NCBI GenBank assembly: GCA_004123355.1
Contig: SCHM01000001.1
Span: forward strand, 7,016,193 to 7,080,192
Direction of reading: 5' to 3'
DNA: 64,000 bases
From: Amphirosellinia nigrospora
Lineage: Eukaryota > Ascomycota > Sordariomycetes > Xylariales > Xylariaceae
The notes below the pieces were generated by a model, which did not search any database, had not been told where the DNA came from, and saw only the letters and a program-made list of their open reading frames with translations. A program made the translations under genes and the position numbers. Positions within the stretch are counted from its first letter, which is position 1. Each line of letters begins with the position of its first letter. This document shows, one piece after another, positions 12,411 to 24,600 of this stretch.

Positions 12411-12854
12411 CCGCCCAAAGTAAGAGATTCAACATCCAGGGCACCTGGGGAATAATCGAGTAGAGACGGCCCGCCACAAATGTAATATATATGTCATGTA
12501 CGTTGTATTGTACACTGAGGGTCGCGCTATGGATGGAAATTCGGAGCTGGTGGGGTATATGGCGAACGGCTTTTTGCCGTTTTGGGTATTAACATGAAAA
12601 GCATGACGCGAAGCCCTGCTAGTAAAGCAGTTGAGTAAGTATGCATAGCGAAGTTGTATTCAAGTGGACAACACGCATTCGTCTTGTCCACTTGTCGTCG
12701 TCTCTCGCTAATCTTTTGTCTATATGCTGTCACGATAGGTAAAGTTATCAAACCCGAATATATAGAGCTTACGACACCCGATTCACGAAGAGTTGGCACT
12801 TTTGAGATTCCCGTCCGCCTTCTCCCCCAAATCTATTTATTTGGTCGCCTATGA
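12411..12854. other. Short intergenic region
   Basis: This stretch holds the promoter of the TAP-like hydrolase and the 3' flank of the Cys/His-rich gene. Short frames of 66-90 codons lie on both strands but resemble nothing. Confidence 0.45.
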
Positions 12855-13538
12855 CTAGTCAATGGGTATTACGGCACGACCTATCTGTGCTCTTTTGTAC
12901 CGCGCCGTATGAGGTCCTCGAGTACACCCGGGGCCATCACCCCTTTCATTGCAACAGTCCCAATTGAAGCCCTCGGGATACTCCTCCGCCTTCTCCTCAC
13001 GATCGCCAAAACGCCAGTCCTCGTAGTCATCCCATGTCGAAGAGGCATCATTTATTTCTCGTGATCCTACAATAAGGAGGCGTTAATGAAATATACCGGA
13101 TGTTGAGATCGATCGTCTAAGCCTTGTAGGTAGGCGACTGCGCGAGTTTGCAAGACGAACCAATGTGATAGCGGCAAGCATCCGAACGGTTATCGTCCTC
13201 TTCGAAAGCTTCCTGGCACTCATCGCAAATCCGAATTTCTGAAGCAGCCCTCTTTTTGTTCAGTTCTCCTCCGCTAGTGCGATTGTCACCAGTACTTGTC
13301 TCGTTGCCGGTGGCTACATCTGCACTGGACCCCGTGCTACCGGCGGCACCACCATCGTTGCGACTAAGTTGCTCCGATCTGAACTTTTTAAGTTTCTTGA
13401 AATGCGCTATAGCTTTGTGCTCCTGACTTGGATCTTGACACAAGGCGACGAGAACTGTGCGCACGATGTCCTCGGCGCATTCACAAGCTCATCCAGGTCC
13501 GGGTCAGTAGCCGTGTCATTCGTGGGTTGCAAAGCCAT
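12855..13538 (-). CDS. Cys/His-rich fungal protein, putative zinc-binding
   Basis: The protein starts MALQPTNDTATDPDLDELV at 13538. After one frameshift near 13475 it continues through VRTVLVALCQDPSQEHKAI and a low-complexity Gly/Ser/Thr stretch. It then reaches ICDECQEAFEEDDNRSDACR followed by YHIG. A splice (donor gttcgt after YHIG, acceptor tgtag near 13067) joins SREINDASSTWDDYEDW, YPEGFNWDCCNERGDGPGC and GPHTARYKRAQIG, ending at 12855. Paired CxxC, CxYHxG and WDCC...GC...H elements are typical of an uncharacterised fungal family with a CHORD- or zinc-finger-like fold, probably binding one or two zinc ions. The function is unknown. The spliced model keeps the cysteine pattern intact, which supports it. 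Confidence 0.6.
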
Positions 13539-14081
13539 CGTTGGAATTGTTGGATCTGAAATGGCAAAATTTTTTGTGCTGTGTAGCTAAAATAAGTAGT
13601 CAAGCTAGTACCATCGCGTCGCGTTAAGCAATCCCTAGTCATACGATCCAAGCCCGGTTCATTGCCTCTCGGCCTACGGAATCAGCCGACGGTGATACTA
13701 CAATTAAGACGCCAGGTCTTGTAATAATTCAATGCCAAGAACTGTTTCACCTGAATTATGTACTATTGCACCAGCTTTACTTGAGTCATGATTTGACGCT
13801 GTTTCACCACACATTGCATCCATGCATTCACAGAGTTTAATCTCGGGAACGGGTGAACTTTATAGAGTTAGACAGGGAGGGTTACGGTGTAGAACGGGGG
13901 GAAGTCCGATAGAAACACATCCGCTTGTTATTGCCATCCTCCTACCTATTACAATGGCTTGCACGTAAGACTACATACAGCCCATCGTCATCCTCCCCGG
14001 TTGTCTTTACTAAACATAATTCTCTCTGTACCATTACTCGGCACTGCCATTGAATTTCGAGAATCAAGACAAGCAATCCCA
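13539..14081. other. Divergent promoter region
   Basis: About 540 bases separate the starts of the Cys/His-rich gene (-) and the FAD monooxygenase (+), so both promoters must lie here. No conserved element is recognisable by eye. Confidence 0.45.
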
Positions 14082-15832
14082 ATGTTATCCCAAACCCTGC
14101 CGAGCCCTTCAACGGCTGGCGTGATCGGTGCCGGCATCGCAGGTCTCAGCGCTGCAATTGGTATGACTTATCGGCTCGTTTCCTTCTTATCTTGGTAGCT
14201 GTCACAGCCCAAAATTCTCTTCTTGGGCGTGGACGGTGCCTATAAGCTTCTGGAATCCTCATAAATGACGCTCCTGATGGTGATGGCTGACTGAGTGTCG
14301 CAGCCTTGCGGCGCGCCGGGTTCCAGGTCCAGGTGTACGAGCGGTCGTGGTTCAAGAATGAAATTGGAGCAGCAATAACTGTGCCACCAAACGCAACGTA
14401 TGCGGGTGTGAAGTAATGTTATTTTTTTCGTTGCTAAAAGCATTCAGGTATATTCTACGACAGTGGGGGTTCGACTTCGACGCCGCAAGGCCCGTGCCTA
14501 ACTTATGCACGCGGTATATAGCGGCGGATAGCCTTGAAACCACATTTGAATCTCAGTATGCAGATGACGAAACTGAGATGGGAGCGCCGTGTTTGAGTTT
14601 CCATCGCGTGGATTTGCATAAAGGGCTGAGGGCCCTTGCCACAGAAGGTAGCGAGAGGGATGCCGAAGCCAACGTTGAGGGCGATGGTGGAAACGAAAAA
14701 AGAATTAAAGGCGTGCCAGTTGAATTCCACCTAGGGTGTGAAATTCAAAGTATAGACTGTGAGAAGGGTCTTTTGACACTAGCAGACGGGAGTGAAGTGC
14801 AACAAGACCTCATCATCATAGCTGACGGCGCCCATGTAAGTCCTATTGCCCTAACCACTCGTCGCTGGAAAGGAAATGATGTCCATTGACATGCCAAAAA
14901 CAGAGTAAGCTTCTGACTGAGTTTCTCGGCCATCCGGCTCCGGCCCAGCCTACGGGTCGCTCTATATACCGCTGGCTTGTCTCTACGGATCGCTTAGTAG
15001 GGTGCCCCGAAGTCCAGGAGGCTTTTAGCGGACGACTGGAAGGGTTTATCGGTTGGTCAGATCCTGCGAAGCATGTTTTCTGGGTTGCGTACCGTTGTTC
15101 TGGGGCAACTGTGCTGAGCAATGCTGTGGTGCATGATAGCGAAGACCATATTCCCGCTCACACCAACGATGCGAACTTTTCATCAGACATCGGCATTAAA
15201 AATGAGCGGACTCAAAATGGGCAGGACAACAAGACGGAGAGTACGCCATGGCGTACGCCAGCGATGGAAGAGACTGTCCTCAAAACTTGTTCCAACTTTC
15301 ACCCATCCATCCGTCAACTCGTATCCCTAGCGTCTGAAGATGGCATTAAGGTGCATCAACTATTCCAACGTCCACCGCTCGAGAGTTTGTGAGAGGAAGG
15401 ACAGCTATTATCGGCGACGCCGCACACGTAATGATGCCAACCCATGCAGCCGGATGCGCGATGGCCATTGAGAGCGCCGGTGTGCTAGAAGTGCTGTTCC
15501 GCTGCTTAGAGAGCCACACGAACATATCGGCCAAATGTGATGACAACTGGAGAGAACGTATCATCAGGGAGCGGCTTGAATTATTCGACAAACTCCGAAT
15601 ACCAAGATGTAACCTTGCCATGTTGGTCTCAAATGCTGGGCCCGAAGGATTGCGCCTCCCAGGTATCGAACAAGAGATTCGAAGATTCTATAAGGGCCCA
15701 CTGCCATCGAGGGAGGCAGTGCCTTGGTCGACCGAGTTCCGCGAGGTACTTTTCAATTACAATGCCTTCGAGGAAGCGACGCAGGCGTTAGAAAAGATGT
15801 GGAGCGAAAAGGAGAACTTTAGGCGGCCATGA
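14082..15832 (+). CDS. FAD-dependent monooxygenase, salicylate-hydroxylase-like
   Basis: Predicted flavin monooxygenase that uses NAD(P)H and oxygen to hydroxylate an aromatic or polyketide-like substrate. Exons 14082-14160, 14304-14397, 14448-14835 and 14904-15832 give about 480 residues. The N-terminal dinucleotide-binding motif VIGAGIAGLSAAIALRRAG appears only after splicing intron 1. It is followed by the acidic strand end QVYERS, the DG-type motif LIIIADGAHS, and the second FAD motif RTAIIGDAAHVMMPTHAAG. One T is missing from a T run near 15388, where LES should continue as FVRGRTAII; otherwise the frame is clean. Residues about 175-200 and 330-355 are family-variable inserts. It stands alone without a visible biosynthetic cluster, so the substrate is unknown. 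It starts 0.5 kb from the divergent Cys/His-rich gene and converges closely (18 bases) with HRI1. Confidence 0.85.
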
Positions 15833-15850
15833 AAGTGTCATGTATGGTTA

Positions 15851-16547
15851 TTAGTGACTGATTTCAACAACCTCCCACCGTTGGGAGTTGTCTTCTACTT
15901 TGATTTCCTCTCCCAAGGATAGCCCAGCGCCATACATATGCTCTGGGCCGGGAACTAGAAGATCGCCCAGCCGGTATTTGCGTTTCCATCCCCCGTCTTC
16001 CCACCGCCATCTCTCCGCGGCGAAGCTATCGCCTATCCTTACCACACCTTGGCAATACCGACCGAGGCATATTGCCATGCCCCGCGCCTTGCTCTTTTCG
16101 TCATCCAGTTCCAATACAACACAGCGTCCCTTTGGCTGCTGGGTCGGTTTGCCTGAGCTCTGATTTATCTCAGGGGCGCTCTCGGCCTCGAGGTCAGTCC
16201 ACATTTCTTCATATTCCGTCAGCTTCCCCGTAGCGGGGTTCACCATGCGGCCCGTCTCAACGTTTCTCCGTCGTCTTGCGGGAAGATATCCCCTCGTCTA
16301 CCACTTCCGGCGTCCGCGTCCGCGAGTCCACGACGTGGCGCCAGGTGGAATGCCGCACACCGTTCCTAATCTCCGAAGACGAGACTCCCGCGAATGCCCA
16401 GTCAAGGCTCACGCGGGGGTCGCTAGCGTCCTTGAGGACTCTGATGTCGACGAAGCGGTGCTCTGGCGACGTTAGGACTACTGTGGAAGTAGGCTCCGAC
16501 GCCGCGTCGGGCAACCACCGGATCGAGTTTCGAATCGAGATCGACAT
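15851..16547 (-). CDS. HRI1: Hri1 family protein
   Basis: Fungal Hri1-like protein of about 230 residues. Yeast Hri1 is a non-essential lipocalin-like beta-barrel protein that associates with casein kinase Hrr25. Shared features are the early SIRWLPD segment, the DWAFAG motif at about residue 50, an EMWTDLE segment equivalent to the yeast FRELWQ region, the AICLGRYCQGVVRIGD strand pair, and a C-terminus ending WEVVEISH. The frame is broken twice (near 16288 and 16262), each time by one G missing from a run. DEG-DIFPQDDGETLETGR bridges the halves once those are allowed for. There are no introns. The stop is 18 bases from the stop of the converging monooxygenase. Similarity to Hri1 is judged from the pattern of conserved segments, and the cellular role in filamentous fungi is unknown. 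Confidence 0.75.
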
Positions 16548-17369
16548 GATAAATCAATAGCCGGTCAATAGCAACAGGCCGGCCAAACTATAAAGAGAGC
16601 CTCGATATCCTGATGCTGGTTATTTTTAGTAGCTCGTCCAATTGAGAAACCCACGGCTATGATCTTGTTGTAAATAAGGAATCGGATTTAGACAGTGGTA
16701 ACCAATGATTGTTTTGTCAAATCTGGGGGAAATGCGGGGTAATTAATCATCCTAACTGTCAGATGATAGGCTGTAATCATAATTACGATGATACTATCTT
16801 CAAATAATGTGGATCGTTTATACGGAGGGTTTACTAGGATAAGCCCTCTACCAATCGATAGCTACGAAGGCGTATTAAGTCATTATCCATCGCAAGTCGA
16901 GCATAAATTCGTCTCACAAGAAAATGATGGCGTTGATCTTGTGAAGGAACTAGCTGTGCATATTGAACGCTCCGTGATATCTTGTCTGCGCGTTGATAAT
17001 TAGTATCGCAGTCTCTCTGACTATGTTATTTTACACTCTGTTTACACTCTGAAACAGTTACGAGCTCGACTGTGAGTTTATACATAGCTAGTAAATAAAA
17101 ATCTTGTCAATGTATATAATTCTATTGATTCAGAGCTGCAACTATTACTACCTACTACTACTAACACTATTATTACTTAATATTTCAATTGTTTGAAGTA
17201 GCCACAACATTATATATAGCAGCCGTGGGGTAAAACGGTAGAGATCGGCTGCTTATCCCAACCAAGATATCAAGGAATTGTATCACCGAATTCCGCTCCC
17301 TCTAATTATTAGCGAACAAAACCTTGCGTCCCAAGCACTCGAGCATAAGCTCTGCCACAATTCCTCCCA
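16548..17369. other. AT-rich intergenic region
   Basis: This region lies upstream of HRI1 and downstream of the solute-binding-protein gene. It contains simple ACT-rich sequence around 17137-17175 and a doubled tttacactctg at 17030-17052. No gene is recognised. Confidence 0.5.
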
Positions 17370-18523
17370 TTACAAGTTGTCCTTCAGCGGACTTAGTCCC
17401 TGGGCAGTACCAATCTTGTCCTCGAAAAAGAGTCTGAGCCTTTCAGCTCGCTCTCTATCAGCCATGAAACCCTCAAAGCCATCTGTATTAGTGGATTTGA
17501 TATCCGTGAGATTTTGGTAGCCCTTCGGAGCCGGGATATCTTGGCGAACACTCCAAGTGTTAATCGAGCTTTGGTACTCTTCGCTTAGCATGTAATTGTG
17601 AAGCAGTTTGGCGCCTTCCGGGTGAGGTGCTTCCTTCAGGATTGCGGCTCTCTGAGCCCAAGAGACGAAAAGTCCTTTGGACGGGAAAGCAATGCCCAGA
17701 GGACTTGCAGGATTCAGGCCCGCCGTAGCGGTAAAGGTGACAGATGACGTGCTGTTAGCTTGGCTTAGGAGTGTAACTGGTGTACCGGTACCGCGAACCC
17801 ATCGAGGCTTCTGGCTAGAAGCTTCTCAAACCACCCATATCCATACTGTTGCATGCTACTTCCTCTTAGTAGGTGACCTCAAGATGTGAGTACGAAGAGT
17901 CTAGGAACGACTTACATCAAATCAAACGCGTAAAGAACAGCGTCGTCGTCATTTGGATATGTGAGCACAAGCTTGCCTTTGTACTCGGGCTTCAAGAAGT
18001 CGTCAAACTCTTGGGGTCCCTGGGAGACCCTGTTCTTGTTCCATAGGAAGCTCCACGCGAATACCGAAATCCCATGCCAAGCGCCTCGAAGGTCGCGGAA
18101 ACTTGGCTTCACATTGTAGAAGTTGTTCGGAATGTAATGCATAAGCGCTCCTTCACTATCCCAGCGCGGATAATCGTGCAGTGTTTGTAGGATAACACTG
18201 TCGACATACACACCACCAGTAGCAAGTTGGCGATCGATGTTACCGTCATGGTATTTGGAAACGTCAACGGTAATATTTAGGGTCATGTTTGGGAAGCGGG
18301 CTTCGAAAGCTTGCTTCAACGCATCTTGCTGATTCGTCTCGTCTCCGCCGTGCCACACAGTCACGACGCCACCCTCCGCAAGGGCTGCTTGGTAGATTTC
18401 GTCGATTGTTCGGTTCTCAATTTGCGGGGCGCCGTTAAAACCAAGTGTGGTCTCATATGCACTTACGACTGTGCTGAGAGCTACACACAAAATAGGGAGT
18501 CTAACCATTGTGATCGTGGTCAA
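17370..18523 (-). CDS. Secreted ABC-type extracellular solute-binding protein
   Basis: The protein resembles bacterial periplasmic binding proteins (SBP_bac-type, iron or thiamine class) but carries a fungal signal peptide (MVRLPILCVALSTVVSA; starts at 18523 or 18508). The lobe-one sequence includes GGVVTVWHGGDETNQQDAL, FEARFPNMTLNI and the hinge-like YVDSVILQTLHDY, then SFLWNKNRV and KPEYKGKLVLTYPNDDDAV. A 60-base intron (17856-17915, branch site tactaag) joins IMQQYGYGWFEKLL. One frameshift near 17812 precedes RWVRGTGTPVTLL. The end includes AILKEAPHPEGAKLLHNYML, a typical SBP helix. No permease or ATPase gene is nearby, as expected in a fungus. Such stand-alone fungal SBPs are probably ancient transfers from bacteria. 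The ligand is unknown. Confidence 0.8.
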
Positions 18524-21086
18524 TCTCTGAATCCGGAGTAGAGCTTAAGTGAGTAGAGAATTGAGACTTCCCCCAACTATCTGGAAGGCATGATTTATAT
18601 AATACCTTAGACATATGTTCAATGTTGACGTTCTCTTGTGATCTGCGCCATCCTTATTCGCTTGTTCCATAGTATGTTAGACATCGTGAACGCTAGCGAG
18701 TGCTTAGACAGCTTCTGCATTGAAAATTGAGTGGCTCAACAAATCCTGACAAAGAAATAAAAACCCCGAGCTCATGGATTCAAATATGGATGGGGACTAT
18801 ATCCCACATTGCCGAGATTGCGCTTAGTCTATAGATTGCTGGCCAATTAACGCTGCTTACATTAGGATATACAGTATTAACCTAGCAAACCTATGTAGTA
18901 TTAGATAATTATGCTAGGAATTGCTGTATGATTGAACTAGCCGTTACAATGATACCGGCAGCCAAACTCCTCATTCGTCACTCCAGCGGCTCACTACCAA
19001 CTGAGCATCGGCCACCTGAGAAGCTTCTAAGAGGGAAGTCATAGAGTCGGGAATAGGAGGCCATTGACAGCTCCACTAGAACTTTGGAGTGCTCAGTGTA
19101 GGTAATTCATTACAAAGATCTTGAGAATCATGATATAATTCATGGGATCGGACGACGCTGTTAGTATGTAAGCAACATTGCTGTTACAGGGTCAATTATC
19201 ACCCGCCTTAGTGCAACTAGGCGTGGGCGCTGCTGAGTTTTCTAGGTAGATTCTTGCTTTATTCCAAATCTGTCTAGCTGGTCTCCACCATGAACATCCC
19301 TAACATACTACTTTGCACTATTAGCCTATCTAGGTAATCAATCGATCGATCAAACGAATCGCTTTATAGGTCTCCTCTCACCATGGTATAAAGCTCACAA
19401 GATCAAAAGCTCAATAGAATACGCATTAATAGATTAACAGTGAAGTCAGCTACATCTCTTGCAAAAAATTATCCGCTGATTATGAAAAACGATTATGTTT
19501 TACAATCTTGTCGGAGTCCTGTCATTTTATTATTGCAGGAGGCTACTCTTTCAGGATTCGAGGTTTCGTATGTACCAACAGTCTGGGGAATAATGCAAGG
19601 AGAAATAACGTGTTTATTAACCGGGACTTTGCCCTAATACTTAACTAACTACTTTATTACCAAAAGCTTTGGAACGTGTTTGCTCGTTGACGTGTAGATG
19701 ACATATCACGGCTTGAATTATGCTTTGTCTATGTAACCTGCGATATAGATATCGAAATATCAATAAAGACCTAATAGGTGATTACCAATGGAGCATTATG
19801 TTAATGCTTTTGTATATTTAAACGATAAGGCTCCTTCGGCCTCGTAAAGGTAAACTGTGTGGAAGATGGCAAGAAGGAGCAAGAAATGGAGATTATTGCT
19901 GAAGGTATACAAGAAGGAGATAATGTTAAAGCCATTGCTAGCGACATCAAGGCCGGGGATGTTAGAGCTGAGTAAGGGTGAGCTGGTGTCGGCGCTAAAG
20001 GATTCATTAATTAATCTATCGAGCCCTTAACTACTGGCTACCTAGCTGTATTCGAGCATATCCAAGCAATTTATGAATGAGCTGACTAGCAAAGAAGCTA
20101 GTATAAACGCTTATATTTTTTATATACCAATCTAACGCAGCTCCTAATTGGTAAATAATTAGTTAGCAAATGGTTATTAGTCATCTGCAGGATATAAGTA
20201 CAGAACTCTCCAGGTCCCACTAGCCTTCCTCTTCAGTTGTCATGAACTGGAATTCCAAAATCAGGCATCGTGAACGCGTATTTCACATATAAAAATCGTA
20301 TTAGGCATCCGAACAATGAGGTGGAGGAAGATTGTTGTTATTGCGCGAAGGGAGCTGAATGACCATCGTAAGCGATCGACAGCTGGGTACTTAGATACAC
20401 GTCTCCCTTATGATAAAGGTGATATCGCGATATATACCTCTTAGTTGGTGGCAAAATGAACCTTAGTTATTAAATGGTAGGTTAATCTGGACTATTCGTT
20501 TTGTAGATAAGAAGCGCCCTAGATATCACTCCCAAATCTAACAAACGTTATAGAGAAGAAGTAGTATCTACGAATATCTAAGTTTTGTGGCCAAATCGAT
20601 TGTTTCCAGTTGAACAACTCTACCCAGTAGAGAGGAACATAAGTTGTTTTTCTTTCATTCGTCGTTTGAAGGGTTTAGGGATGAAAAATCACCTAATATC
20701 AGCATCCAATAAAACGCCGCGTCCCCAAAGAACTTGACGCGCTCAACGTCAGTATATGACAAGAGAGGCACAAAAAACTGGTGTGTCAGCAACTCAATAA
20801 TGGGCCCTGACCTTTATCCCTTGTACATGGTGTGACACTTGTAGCAGAATTGCTATCCCTTTGTTTCATTGATTACTCGCGTAATACACATGGTCTACGG
20901 ATGGCTTGGCTATTTGAAGAGGAAAGGCGTCCTTGATATGATATTAAAACCCCTTCGACCTATCACCTTAATGGATGGATCATACTACTCTTCAACTTCA
21001 CATCAATTAGTCGTTATATTTTCCTGAACTTAGCCTGCTGGCTTCTAAGTCAACAACCTAACCCTACCACTAAACCAAGAGAGAAA
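18524..21086. other. Long AT-rich gene-poor region
   Basis: No gene is recognised across 2.5 kb. A charged fragment of about 45 codons on the plus strand near 19835-19975 (VEDGKKEQEMEIIAEGIQEG) may be a remnant of a mobile-element protein, but it has no start or partner domain. The segment just before 21087 should be the promoter of the CVNH-like gene. Confidence 0.5.
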
Positions 21087-21646
21087 ATGAAGGCCCTACT
21101 ATTTTTCGCGGCAGCTGTACTTGCCGACGACGTTTACGACGATTGGGAGAACCAGCCGTCTATACAGGCCTCAATCATGGAGGGTGGTTGTCAGCTGAAT
21201 TTGGAAGAAGACTACATGCTCCATGCACAGTGCGAAGTACTTGAAGGCGACAACGAAAGGAATCAAGTACGAAGCATTATGGACCTGAACAAGTGCCTTG
21301 TGTACGGACAGGGCTCTATATATCTTCAAGAAGATGGCGACTTCGGCAAACAAGTACGTATCCTTTTCCATATTGTATATTCCTTTATACTAGGCTTGAA
21401 TGTGTATCTGGACTACTGCTATCTCTTGCTACGTATCTGAGCTCTAACATAATGCGCTTTAGTGTTCGGGTTGCACGGTTAGCTTCGCCACCATTCATTG
21501 CCATTGCGACGAGTACGTATAAAGCCTTATAGGGTATACGAGCCTCCGTTGAGACCCAGGATTTCTAACACGCGGGTTCTTATAGTTCTGATAAAGAATA
21601 CGATCTAAGTACGAGTTTTTGGTGGACAGCAAAAGTGGTATTTTAG
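21087..21646 (+). CDS. Small secreted cyanovirin-N-like (CVNH) protein
   Basis: Three exons (21087-21353, 21463-21512, 21586-21646) encode about 125 residues. The signal sequence MKALLFFAAAVLADD is followed by a CVNH-like pattern: CQLNLEEDYMLHAQCEV, then SIMDLNKCLVYGQGSIYLQ, GDFGKQ, and after the splice CSGCTVSFATIHCHC. The paired cysteines, the DLNxC motif and the closing SCxxC-type segment fit fungal CVNH domains, which bind mannose-rich glycans in the members studied. Both introns have good branch sites (ctctaacat, tttctaacac). If intron 2 is not removed, translation stops at 21522 instead. The second CVNH repeat looks incomplete (YDLSTSFWWT, then stop), so this may be a half-length or truncated member. 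Carbohydrate binding is inferred. Confidence 0.6.
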
Positions 21647-24600
21647 GTGTACGTCCAGCCGCCCCCTCGGCTGTCTTACATGGCCTGTCCTACCTTGGGA
21701 ACATTCACGTAGGCTTTGCCTAGAGTAAACCTTTACTAACACTTCACTCGTGACAGTGTGGTAGCCATCCAGCAGCACTAGACAACACTCCCACGTCAAC
21801 GAGCGGACTTCCTTCATCTGTGGGCGGACTTCCTCATGTGATTCATGCCAGGTTCCGTACCCAACTTACGACCTTGAAACGGAAGATCCGTTGGAGACTG
21901 GGTTATTAAAGATTCGTCAAGAATCTTAAAGAACCCAATGAAGATCAGACGTGGACTGTGTCATTCTGGAGATAGGAGAGCAGGGTTTAGTTTGTTTTAC
22001 ATAAGAAGTTTTATGTTAGTGCACCTAATAACTATCGTCTTATCTAGCGGGAAAATGAATGCGCCACAACTGGAGCCGCTCTAAACGCTGCGCCACGGCT
22101 GGGTGACTGCTAAATATAGGACTACAGTACCTAAGGATCTTAGCTCGCTCTTCATGCAACGGCATTATGCCCAACTCTAGATCAGACCAGATTGTTTTAC
22201 GTATAGGGTATTTACTAGAATAATCCTCACCGCTCAGCCTACGATCCCCACTAGGATTACGTGACGTTCCAAGCAAGCAAAATAGTAAGCGCTGAAAGAA
22301 CTCGGTGTGCGAAATCCAAGTGCTATGTCTGCGGTGGGATTTTTTCCTGCAGCGGCGTAGATTAAGTTTTATAGAGCGCCCGATCGACAGACATGTAGTT
22401 AAAAGCGTCTTGCCAGTAAGCTTTTCACAATCCCTGGAGATCAGCAAAACGTGGGTTGAGGCTGATCGAAGATCACTAAATCTGAGCGAGGACTAGTACT
22501 GTAGATCCGGTTTCCGATCCGATCAGCAAGGCATCCGAAGAGGGTAACTGATTTTCACCTACTTGTGCTTCTGCGAGATCGAATATTTTTCAACCATAAG
22601 TACCTTTCAATATACTTCTAAACATCTATGTTTCCACTATACACGGCATTTTCTTGGTAGTTTGACTAGCTGGCCTTGGCGACCGCGGAGAAGTGTTATA
22701 GGTTACACTGATGACGAGTGCCCAGACACCTAAAGCTGTCTATAACTCGGTACCTGACATGACATGCAGGTAGGGGATGGGAAAGTGGTGGTGTGAGGAG
22801 TTTGTTTTTGGGACAATAGTGACACGCTCGTTGCGGTAAAACTTCTTGACAACTGGTTGTAGAACTCATGATGATGCTGAGCTTATCAGGCATATCAAAC
22901 AGAGGAATATCACATGCTGCTTCGAGTCTAATTTGCTTTATAAGCACTGAAGGTGCTCTCCTCGGTGCAGCATACTATCGCCACCTATATTCCCGTGGCT
23001 TTGAGCAAGTCAAACCGAGGTTCAAGTTATCGTGAGATCTTAATGGATAGGTCTGCTAGAACGAGAACCCTTCATCTTTCGTCCTTCGTTTTCCTCCATT
23101 AGGCAGGTTGCGGGATCGCTAGCCTCAACGCTGTCCGTCTTCGGGGCAAATCTTGGATGAGAAGCAGACACGTCGGGCGCGAGCGCCGTTTCCGCTACTT
23201 GCGGGAGTCCCTGATCACGTCTTCGGAACCCGGGTCGTTCACGATAGATTGGCGGTATGTACAAGTATGGTATGATGTGGACGGCCCAGGTGAAGGAAGG
23301 GCGGAACTATAGATTGTCACGCCAAATTAGGTAGATAACGAGAGCCTGCACGGTTCTGCTTTTGTGCTAGAGCAAGTTTATCTGACTTCGTCCTTCCACA
23401 GAAAGTAAAGTTTCCTACGTAGTATGGTTTCGATCGAGACCAAGTTTCCGTCTAAGGCAGCGATTAGCGTCGGAATGTGATGAAGGCATCGGAGTGCCCA
23501 ACAACTACAAGCAGTAAACGACTTGACTTCCCTATTTGGATGGCGGGGGAGGAACTTCGTTGGCGCTTAGCGTCTCGTAGTGTAGACTAAATCGAAGTAG
23601 TATCGCTCACTATAAACTCACCAAGTCCCTGCATGCTTACAATATACACGTGTAGCTTGAACTAATCAATATGCAGAACGGTAGCTTTTGGGCGAGGGAG
23701 CTCACGAGCCCCGTTCATAAGCCTCAACCGCACGCGCCAGAGGAGGCTGTGGTGGGAAAATCAGGGACATAGCATTCATTCTATTTTGGATGAAACAGTT
23801 GCATTCGGCATCTGGACTGCGATTGGGACCGTCGTAGGGCTTGGCGCGAGGCCCTTTGACACTGATCATTTCGAGTTGGCCCGATCACGGGAACAGGGTT
23901 CAGTTGAGGTTTTGTAGTCAACGTCGTCGATCTTCGCCATGCTCTGTTGAGAAGCCGGAGAGCCTTGACCAGTATCAGTCGAGAAGTTGGGGTAGTAGTT
24001 CCGGATAGGGAAGGACGAAAACTCCGGGGACAGGCATGGGACATGGAAGCGGACTGTTCAGAGACTGTTGACTTGTTCCGCCGCTTGTTGCTGCCCACTG
24101 CAATTAAAAGCCGAGGCTGATCATCTCTTGGCGTCAGCCGAGCGCCCCATCTTAGATCTCTCAGTCTCTCAGTGCTGGCACCTTTGCGGCCGTCATTGGA
24201 GCGCGCCGTTATCCTAGCTAATCTCAGCTCACCTGATAGAGATGGGAATGCTTCAGATCGCCGTGGCTCCCGCTCACCATTCGCCAAAGTAGCCCTCTGA
24301 CGATGTTGACTTGGTTAGCTGATCGACACGCATTGCTTGCATTCTCCTCTAGTAAATGACCTGATCGGCCCGGATCTGCTCATTCATTCTGCAGCACCTT
24401 GGCTCGTTCGCCCGTGCCCACCTGTGATCGACGTTCTATATCGCCCTTTCACTAGCGTCGAAGACATCACGTTAGTGGATTGCGGGTGAGCAACTAGGAG
24501 ATAGTAGCCGTATATGAGCTTGAATCGTTCAGTCCAATGTCCAGACGGTCCTGATTGTGGGGTCGCAACTGTCAGGGCCCTTGACAGGAATCCACATCCC

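Noticed and set aside
19835-19975. Charged fragment as part of a retrotransposon gag
   Set aside because: Only about 45 codons with no zinc knuckle, protease or reverse-transcriptase sequence around it, and no terminal repeats.
22040-22110. tRNA-like A-box (tggcgcagcg) on the minus strand, a possible tRNA or tRNA-derived SINE
   Set aside because: No B-box (ggttcgannc) follows within 150 bases and no cloverleaf with paired acceptor ends can be drawn by eye.
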